Below are positions 1 through 4,669 of a DNA stretch of 5,231 nt, piece after piece. Below the pieces are notes generated by a model, which had not been told where the DNA came from, searched no databases, and saw nothing but the letters and a program-made list of their open reading frames with translations. Location of the stretch: assembly GCA_029264635.1 (NCBI GenBank), contig JARIAA010000206.1:1-5231 (forward strand), given 5' to 3'. Each line of letters begins with the position of its first letter. The first letter of the stretch is position 1. This DNA comes from Psychrobacter sp. (lineage in GTDB: Bacteria; Pseudomonadota; Gammaproteobacteria; Pseudomonadales; Moraxellaceae). Position numbers and translations under genes: made by a program.

Positions 1-86
1 GTAATGGGTCGTTAGCTGCTAATTACTATCAAAAATCATTAATTGAGACGGCAGCTAGCAGTATGCCGAGTAAAAATAGTATATAG
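1..86 (+). CDS. C-terminal end of an unidentified gene (partial, starts before the window)
   Basis: Reading in the frame that begins at base 3, 27 sense codons run without a stop to TAG at 84-86, ending in the residues ...SSMPSKNSI. The other two plus-strand frames close within the first few codons. The composition (Ala, Ser, Tyr, Leu, Glu, Lys) resembles a soluble helical C-terminus, but 27 open codons can also arise by chance. I do not recognise the tail. In Pseudomonas a TonB3-type gene follows gshB (glutathione synthetase), so gshB is a contextual guess for this gene; no GshB motif lies inside the visible part. No T-rich terminator is seen directly after the stop. Confidence 0.35.
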   Translation, partial: NGSLAANYYQKSLIETAASSMPSKNSI

Positions 87-156
87 CAAAATGGGGGGAG
101 GCAAAACTGAAGCCACGATATTGTAGCAAATAACCTAAACAACATCACGAAGAGCC

Positions 157-199
157 CTAGGTAATCTTGAATATGTCAATTTTATTTGAGATTACCTAG
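157..199 (+). repeat. Long intergenic hairpin, 17-bp stem
   Basis: The arms CTAGGTAATCT (157-167) and AGATTACCTAG (189-199) are perfect reverse complements over 11 bp. Pairing continues inward through two G-U wobbles (168/188, 169/187) and four A-T pairs to 173/183, leaving a 9-nt loop (174-182). The wobbles become A-C mismatches in the opposite transcript, so the fold is better in plus-strand RNA. No T-run follows on either strand, so it is not a classical intrinsic terminator. It could protect the 3' end of the upstream transcript or be a remnant of a mobile repeat. The stretch 172-193 matches 19 of 22 bases of 3013-3034, the right end of the element at 2901-3043. Confidence 0.7.
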
Positions 200-295
200 T
201 GCGCGGCTATTACGTAGGTAGGCATAATTATTGCTTATCAGATGTTTGCAGAGACATTATCTGCTGCTTGTTAATTTGTATCAGTTGCAAATCTA

Positions 296-301
296 TATAA
301 T
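296..301 (+). promoter_or_regulatory. Candidate -10 box upstream of the TonB-family gene
   Basis: A perfect TATAAT sits in an AT-rich stretch about 30 bases before the TTG start codon. No good -35 is found at the normal 16-18 base distance; the nearest TTG-containing hexamers (268-273 TTGTTA, 276-281 TTGTAT) are spaced 22 and 14 bases away. If used, the leader would be only about 20-25 nt. This is a weak call based on the -10 match alone. Confidence 0.3.
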
Positions 302-330
302 TAAAGCATTTATCACTCCATCCTTATCAT

Positions 331-1230
331 TTGAGACCGACTGTGGCGCATATTAAAGACTCTCAAAGCTATCATTTTTCTAATCAGGCGCCAACACGCG
401 ATTTTAGCTTACCCATGGCTATTTTTATTGCCTTGTTGGTACACGTTGTCATTATCTTTGGCATCAGTTTTTCTATAGGGCAAGATCCGGCTGCCATGAT
501 GCAAGATGTGGCAAAAGCGCTAACCGATAACCTGCAGCCGAACGAAGATGCTCACTATATCGCAGATGCCTCACAAGAAGGTGGCGGCTCATTGAGCCAG
601 CAAGTTCGCCAAGAAAGTGCGCAAAATAGCCCACTGACCTCAGAGCAGATCAGCGAGACGCAAGATGTCATTGATCAGCAGCGCCAAGTGCGTCAGCAGC
701 GTTATCAAGAAAGTTACCTGCGTACAACGTTGAGCTGGCGCAAGGCCGATGTCGAAGCGGATAATGACAGTCAGCAAGTGCAAGATGACAAAATGGCGCA
801 AGAGGAGCGGCTACGTAAACAGATAGCATCTTTAGAGACCCAGTTGTCCCAGCGCCAGCAAATTTATGCGACCAAATCTAAAGTTGTCACCGTGGATAGC
901 AATTCTACGACTCGGGGTGCGGCGGCTAATTACCTCGAAACTTTCCGTGAGCATGTTGAGCGGGTCGGTAACTTGCATTATCCCGTACAAGCGCGGGCAC
1001 AAGGCATCACAGGTGAGGTGCGATTGATGGTGGTTATCAGCAGTGATGGTAATATTAAAGCCATCCGCTTACTTGAAAGCTCAGGCTCGACCATTTTAGA
1101 CGAAGCGGCCAAGCAGTCGGTAAGGCAAGCTGCCCCATTTGGCAACTTTACCGCAGACATGAGCGATATCGTAGAATTACGCCTGATACGTACCTACCTT
1201 TATAGTGATAAAGTGAAAGTAACTTATTAA
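331..1230 (+). CDS. tonB: TonB-family energy transducer, TonB3-like
   Basis: The product (299 residues) should couple the proton motive force at the inner membrane to an outer-membrane partner. It has a cytoplasmic N-terminus of about 28 residues, one membrane helix at about 29-49, a long periplasmic segment and a C-terminal TonB domain at about 201-299. Hallmarks seen are the transmembrane histidine H38 (the position of H20 in E. coli TonB), the YP motif in LHYPVQAR (about 215-222), an ESSGS turn followed by LDEAA (249-260), and VRQAAPF (264-270). The Pro-Lys/Pro-Glu linker of classical TonB is missing; residues about 105-180 are rich in Gln, Arg and Glu and look like coiled coil. That layout fits Pseudomonas TonB3, which is linked to twitching motility, rather than siderophore TonB; the assignment is by resemblance only. 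There is no ATG before M29, which lies at the membrane helix, so TTG 331 or GTG 343 must be the start. Neither has a clear Shine-Dalgarno. No exbB/exbD gene is adjacent. Confidence 0.88.
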   Translation: MRPTVAHIKDSQSYHFSNQAPTRDFSLPMAIFIALLVHVVIIFGISFSIGQDPAAMMQDVAKALTDNLQPNEDAHYIADASQEGGGSLSQQVRQESAQNSPLTSEQISETQDVIDQQRQVRQQRYQESYLRTTLSWRKADVEADNDSQQVQDDKMAQEERLRKQIASLETQLSQRQQIYATKSKVVTVDSNSTTRGAAANYLETFREHVERVGNLHYPVQARAQGITGEVRLMVVISSDGNIKAIRLLESSGSTILDEAAKQSVRQAAPFGNFTADMSDIVELRLIRTYLYSDKVKVTY

Positions 1231-1392
1231 GTTAAAGTACTTTGCACAAATGTAATCGGTTATATGATCGCAGGTTAAAGTTACGAACAAAACGATCTGT
1301 AGATGGGGTAGAATAATGAACAAATAAAAATAACGACTGGTACTTAGCGTTAGTTTAAAAACCCATCAATATGCTACACAATAAGAGTAAGT

Positions 1393-2268
1393 ATGGAATT
1401 TTTAGGTTTTACACTCGATATCGCAGCTCTGACAGATAACGTTTTTAGCATCGTGCTCAAAGTCGTTTTTGCGTTATTAATATTTATAGTGGGGCGCTGG
1501 CTTGCCAAAAAAGTCGTTATCATTGCCAATCGTGTTATGGTACGTAGCCACCTAGAAACCACTGCAGCCAATTTTTTGAGCCGATTATTATATGGTATTT
1601 TGTTAATCATCGTTGCTTTAGCTGCGCTGAGCAAAATTGGGGTTCAGACCACATCCGTCGTTGCCATATTAGGCGGTGCTGCGGTAGCGATTGGTCTGTC
1701 ACTAAAAGATCAGCTGTCAAATTTTGCAGCGGGTATCATGATTGTGACCTTTCGTCCCTTTGTACGTGGTGACTATGTGCAGATCAGTAGTTACACGGGC
1801 ACAGTTACTGAGATTACCTTGATCAATACCCATCTGACAACCACCAACAATCACGACATCATTATACCCAATAGCGATATTACTACCTCAGCTATCACCA
1901 ACTATAGCGCATTACCCAATCGCCGCGTAGATATCACAGTAGGTATTGGTTATGATGCCGATATCAAGACTGCTAAAAATGTCATGATTACGCTAGCCAA
2001 TGACAATCCGCTGGCTTTTAGCGACCCTGAACCCATCGTACGCGTTACAAACTTGGGTGACAACTCAGTAGATCTAACCCTAAATGTTTGGACGACTAAT
2101 GATGACTGGTGGTCAATGCAGTGTGATCTGCTCGAACAATTTAAATATGCGTTTGATGACAATAAGATTGATATTCCATTCCCGCAGCGTAATGTCCATG
2201 TTAAAGGGTTGGATCTGATGATTAATCAGATGGATGAGTCGCAAAAACTGCCCTTGAAAAAAGACTAA
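1393..2268 (+). CDS. mscS: Small-conductance mechanosensitive channel, MscS family
   Basis: At 291 residues this is close to E. coli MscS (286), a heptameric inner-membrane channel that opens under membrane tension and releases solutes on hypo-osmotic shock. Three membrane helices are visible: TM1 about 17-38, TM2 about 62-80 and the Gly/Ala-rich pore helix TM3 about 86-113, followed by the family hallmark FRPF (120-123). The beta domain contains the IIIPNSDI motif (156-163), and a mixed alpha/beta C-terminal domain follows. Aligned to E. coli MscS by eye, the pore residue L105 is V98, L109 is kept as L102, Q112 is K105 and G113 is D106; KD at the last two positions occurs in many relatives. 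The ATG is preceded by AAGAG five bases upstream. The gene lies 162 bases after the TonB-family gene with no terminator recognised between them. Its stop overlaps the stop of convergent ybeY by 4 bp. Confidence 0.95.
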   Translation: MEFLGFTLDIAALTDNVFSIVLKVVFALLIFIVGRWLAKKVVIIANRVMVRSHLETTAANFLSRLLYGILLIIVALAALSKIGVQTTSVVAILGGAAVAIGLSLKDQLSNFAAGIMIVTFRPFVRGDYVQISSYTGTVTEITLINTHLTTTNNHDIIIPNSDITTSAITNYSALPNRRVDITVGIGYDADIKTAKNVMITLANDNPLAFSDPEPIVRVTNLGDNSVDLTLNVWTTNDDWWSMQCDLLEQFKYAFDDNKIDIPFPQRNVHVKGLDLMINQMDESQKLPLKKD

Positions 2269-2861
2269 ATATAAGGATTGGGCAGGGCTAAACCTGCCAA
2301 AATATCAATCTCAAATCTCTCCATCTCGTCTTGCTCCATCTGTCCAATCTCATGATCAAAGCCCAGTAAGTGCAGTATGCCATGGACTAATAAATGACTA
2401 ATGTGCTGGGCGACAGTTTTATCTTGCTCAGCGGCCTCACGCAGTACAACCTCATGGCAAATAATAAGCTCACCGAGCGGTAGGGTGGGCATCAGCTCAA
2501 TGATACTAGCGGGCATCTCGCTTGGGTAAGACAGTATGTTGGTCTCATAATCTTTACCCCGTGCTTCTAAATTCAGTGCGCGGCCTTCAGCGCTATCAGT
2601 GATATAGATATCGAGCGCTTTAGGCTTTTGCTGCCACAGATCAAGACTGATATCTGCAAAGTAAGGTAGTATCAGACCATGTTTAACACGTGCATTTATA
2701 TAGTCGAGCGCCGCTATCATGATCGGTAATAAACTATCGCTGCTATAGAAATCTTCAAGCAAATTATCATCGATACTGTCAATAGCATTGATATTTAGCT
2801 CAGGGCTATCGGGATAGTTTGCCTGTATCTCGTTCATAGTATTGTTGTTAGATTGGCTCAT
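2265..2861 (-). CDS. ybeY: Endoribonuclease YbeY (rRNA maturation factor)
   Basis: YbeY is a zinc-dependent single-strand endoribonuclease needed for 16S rRNA 3' end maturation and ribosome quality control. The metal site HGILHLLGFDH (160-170) gives the H-x3-H-x5-H signature (H160, H164, H170). The conserved RGKDYETNILSYP segment (101-113) includes the catalytic-site arginine (R101, matching E. coli R59). The LGELIICHEVV strand (129-139) and the terminal PNPYI also match E. coli. At 198 residues it is about 40 longer than E. coli YbeY (155); the extra part is an acidic, Asn/Ser-rich N-terminus. ATG at 2861 is chosen because GGA lies 8 bases upstream, whereas the next ATG (codon 9) has no ribosome site. 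In E. coli ybeY directly follows ybeZ (phoH) and precedes ybeX (corC). Here phoH is upstream but 272 bp away, and the downstream neighbour is convergent mscS, not corC. Confidence 0.95.
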   Translation of the reverse strand: MSQSNNNTMNEIQANYPDSPELNINAIDSIDDNLLEDFYSSDSLLPIMIAALDYINARVKHGLILPYFADISLDLWQQKPKALDIYITDSAEGRALNLEARGKDYETNILSYPSEMPASIIELMPTLPLGELIICHEVVLREAAEQDKTVAQHISHLLVHGILHLLGFDHEIGQMEQDEMERFEIDILAGLALPNPYI

Positions 2862-2900
2862 CGCTTTATTCCATTAATAAATAATACGCTTATTACAACT

Positions 2901-3043
2901 ACTATAGTAGGTTCACTTTAAAACCAAGCTAGTACGATTAGGATGAATGTTTCGTAGCCTCTGTGTTAGCAGCAAGCAAGAGTAATTAATACCAGCAGCA
3001 CGTAGGATAAAGTATGCCAATTTTATTTAGGATTGACTATAGT
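2901..3043. repeat. MITE-like interspersed element with ACTATAGT ends
   Basis: The 143-bp segment starts and ends with the self-complementary octamer ACTATAGT (2901-2908 and 3036-3043). Behind each octamer the two ends stay partly complementary: 2910-2914 pairs with 3030-3034 if G-U wobbles are allowed, and 2919-2923 TAAAA pairs with 3021-3025 TTTTA. It contains no open frame of note and no transposase. No clear target-site duplication is seen at its borders. Part of the right end (3013-3034) recurs at 172-193 with 19 of 22 identical bases. This is the look of a small non-autonomous repeat sitting between genes. The family name is unknown to me and the exact borders are inferred from the octamers. 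Confidence 0.6.
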
Positions 3044-3066
3044 GATCTATATAGAGGCTTAGCAGT

Positions 3067-3101
3067 AAAAAACCGAACTACTATAATCAGTAATCCGGTT
3101 T
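3067..3101 (-). terminator. Intrinsic terminator of phoH
   Basis: Read on the minus strand, AAACCGGATTACT and AGTAGTTCGGTTT form a 13-bp stem (11 Watson-Crick pairs and two G-U wobbles) around the 6-nt loop GATTAT. The stem runs into a tract of six T (three paired, three after it). It begins 32 bases beyond the phoH stop codon. On the opposite strand the wobbles become A-C mismatches and the T tract is interrupted, so it should act mainly on minus-strand transcription. It would stop most phoH transcripts before ybeY. Confidence 0.8.
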
Positions 3102-3133
3102 CTGTTTTAACATGAGACGTTTAAACCATTCAA

Positions 3134-4228
3134 TTACAACTTAGCCGCTGCATTCGTAATTGCCTGTCTGCGTTCTTGCTCTGCTATACGCTCTTGTTTA
3201 CGCTTCTCTTCTAAGATGAGCTGCTCATCATCAAAGATATCGTAAGCCTCAACGATTTTTTGTACCAATTGATGGCGTACCACATCTTTTGAATCAAACT
3301 TAGTGATATGAATCTCTTCAATATCGCTTAAGATTTCAAGCGCTTGCGTCAGTCCTGATTTGGTACCGCGCGGCAAGTCGACCTGCGTAATATCACCCGT
3401 GATAACGGCACGTGAGCCAAAGCCTAAGCGCGTCAAAAACATTTTCATTTGCTCAGGCGTCGTATTTTGCGCTTCATCTAAAATCACAAACGAGTTATTT
3501 AAGGTACGGCCACGCATATAGGCAAGAGGCGCCACTTCAATCTCTTGACGCTCAAGCATTTTGCCCACCTTTTCAAAACCGATCATCTCATAAAGCGCAT
3601 CGTACAAGGGACGTAGATAAGGATCGATTTTTTGGGTCAAATCACCTGGCAAAAAACCTAGCTTTTCACCTGCTTCTACGGCTGGACGCACAAGTAAGAT
3701 GCGCTCAATCTCGTTACGCTCTATCATATCAACCGCGCAAGCGACTGCTAGATAAGTCTTACCAGTTCCCGCAGGGCCAATACCAAACGATACATCAGAG
3801 CTAAGGACGTTTTTTACATAGCGCTGCTGATTGCCGCCACGCGGGATGATTTTACCTTTACGCGTGCGTAGAGTGATGGGGGTAAAGTCACTTGCTGCGT
3901 CTAAATCCTCCTCATCTTTGGACGTTTGCTTGTCATTGTCAACGTCCTCATCACGTGAGATGCTTGATTGAATGATAAGATGCAGCTCTTCTGCACTAAT
4001 GTCCTTTGAATTTTGAGCTTCATCGACGAGCTTGTATATAATGCGTTCACCGCGCTCAACGGCAGTCACATCACCACTAATACAAAAATCACCTTGGCGT
4101 TGGCTGATTTTGATATCGAGGCGATCTTGAAGGTATTTCATATGATTGTTGTATTCGCCAAGCACGGTTTTAAGCTGTGCTGGGGTTAATGATTCGAATT
4201 TTATACGGCGGCTCATGGAGTCAGTCAA
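3134..4228 (-). CDS. phoH: PhoH-family P-loop ATPase (YbeZ)
   Basis: The product (364 residues, similar to E. coli YbeZ) is a cytoplasmic nucleotide-binding protein that works with YbeY in rRNA processing. After an N-terminal KH-like region (about 15-90) and an acidic linker (about 91-112) comes the PhoH ATPase core. It shows Walker A GPAGTGKT (151-158), the conserved VEAGEKLGFLPGDL segment (184-197), Walker B FVILDEAQN (247-255), the sensor-like TGDITQVDLP (277-286) and the DVVRHQLVQKIVEAY stretch (315-329). The C-terminus (335-364) is a charged Lys/Arg/Glu/Gln tail. The start is TTG at 4228 with AAGGA 7 bases upstream; the next in-frame ATG (codon 5, 4216) is 19 bases from that site and less likely. 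The usual upstream neighbour miaB is absent; a divergent ubiH-like gene lies 441 bases away. Confidence 0.95.
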   Translation of the reverse strand: MTDSMSRRIKFESLTPAQLKTVLGEYNNHMKYLQDRLDIKISQRQGDFCISGDVTAVERGERIIYKLVDEAQNSKDISAEELHLIIQSSISRDEDVDNDKQTSKDEEDLDAASDFTPITLRTRKGKIIPRGGNQQRYVKNVLSSDVSFGIGPAGTGKTYLAVACAVDMIERNEIERILLVRPAVEAGEKLGFLPGDLTQKIDPYLRPLYDALYEMIGFEKVGKMLERQEIEVAPLAYMRGRTLNNSFVILDEAQNTTPEQMKMFLTRLGFGSRAVITGDITQVDLPRGTKSGLTQALEILSDIEEIHITKFDSKDVVRHQLVQKIVEAYDIFDDEQLILEEKRKQERIAEQERRQAITNAAAKL

Positions 4229-4235
4229 GCGATTA

Positions 4236-4240
4236 TCCTT
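4236..4240 (-). promoter_or_regulatory. Shine-Dalgarno that selects the TTG start of phoH
   Basis: On the minus strand AAGGA is followed by 7 bases (TAATCGC) and then TTG. This is ideal spacing for the TTG and poor spacing (19 bases) for the ATG four codons downstream. It therefore supports a TTG start, which usually lowers translation initiation relative to ATG. Confidence 0.65.
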
Positions 4241-4248
4241 GTATTAGT

Positions 4249-4289
4249 AGCCCAATACTATTTTTAGTTAAGAATACATTAATTGGGCT
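4249..4289 (-). repeat. Inverted repeat in the phoH leader
   Basis: AGCCCAAT (4249-4256) and ATTGGGCT (4282-4289) are perfect 8-bp reverse complements separated by 25 AT-rich bases. On the minus strand the structure ends 8 bases before the AAGGA of phoH. It could be a hairpin in the phoH mRNA leader or a protein-binding site; nothing in the sequence decides between these. Confidence 0.4.
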
Positions 4290-4508
4290 TAATAGATAAA
4301 ACAGTTAATAAGATTATTTAGATAAAAATGACGGTAAAAATTATTATTGTTGCTATAAGTGATAATAAATGGTCCTGCCTTCATTATGGTTGATAGATTT
4401 TAAATTTCAAGCATTGTGCAGCAGTGGAGGGAGCTGTTTTTGTATGACGATTGCAACTATGAGATTAATCGACAGATTTTTATTGTTTTATGTGTACTAA
4501 ACTAGTCA

Positions 4509-4520
4509 CTTAGCGCTAAG
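4509..4520. promoter_or_regulatory. 12-bp perfect palindrome, possible operator
   Basis: CTTAGCGCTAAG is fully self-complementary. Its right half belongs to GCGCTAAGCATA (4513-4524), which recurs with one mismatch as GCGCTAAACATA at 4592-4603, 67 bases before the ubiH-like start. A pair of related sites upstream of a gene suggests a transcription factor target. The regulator is unknown and the call is an inference. Confidence 0.3.
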
Positions 4521-4669
4521 CATACAGGGAAGGCCACGGAAGTTTGAATATTTGTGGTAATCTATGAGCCATTTAATCTTATTTGCTTGGCGCGCTAAAC
4601 ATAAGAAAATAACGACAAATAAACACTGATAGTAGATTAATCAAAACAGTTATCATAGGAATAATCATT

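Larger units (their letters stand above)
4229..4669. other. AT-rich divergent intergenic region between phoH and the ubiH-like gene
   Basis: These 441 bases must hold the promoters of both divergent genes. I could not find a convincing -35/-10 pair for either. Visible structure consists of an inverted repeat at 4249-4289 next to the phoH ribosome site, a 12-bp palindrome at 4509-4520, and a 12-base direct repeat with one mismatch (4513-4524, 4592-4603). There is also an 18-codon frame at 4444-4500 behind a purine-rich GGAGGGAG. No tRNA, known ncRNA or longer gene is seen. Confidence 0.6.

Noticed and set aside
11..59. Inverted repeat TAGCTGC / GCAGCTA
   Set aside because: Only 7 perfect pairs, extendable by a wobble and one pair, over a 31-base loop, and it lies inside the probable coding end; no terminator features.
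220..238. Possible Fur box (GGCATAATTATTGCTTATC) upstream of the TonB-family gene
   Set aside because: By eye only about 10 of 19 positions match the Fur consensus and the left half is poor; any AT-rich leader gives such scores.
978..1160. 60-codon minus-strand frame within the TonB domain
   Set aside because: Antisense to conserved TonB sequence; composition is that of a complementary-strand artefact.
1231..1281. Repeated octamer GTTAAAGT (1231-1238 and 1274-1281)
   Set aside because: Eight AT-rich bases recurring once in a short gap is expected by chance, and no further structure supports it.
1242..1314. Promoter-like hexamers (TTGCAC 1242-1247, TATGAT 1263-1268, TAGAAT 1309-1314) before mscS
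   Set aside because: TTGCAC and TATGAT are only 15 bases apart and TAGAAT lacks a -35 at normal distance; too weak to list as a feature.
1374..1634. 86-codon minus-strand frame over the start of mscS
   Set aside because: It is an antisense shadow of the hydrophobic mscS N-terminus with no family features.
1950..2162. 70-codon minus-strand frame within mscS
   Set aside because: Antisense to a well conserved part of mscS, with no ribosome site or recognisable motif.
3412..3804. 130-codon open frame on the plus strand
   Set aside because: It lies entirely inside phoH in antisense; phoH shows full motif conservation, and the antisense product has no recognisable domain.
4328..4393. 21-codon plus-strand frame starting ATGACGGTAAAA
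   Set aside because: No ribosome site, AT-driven composition and no recognisable product.
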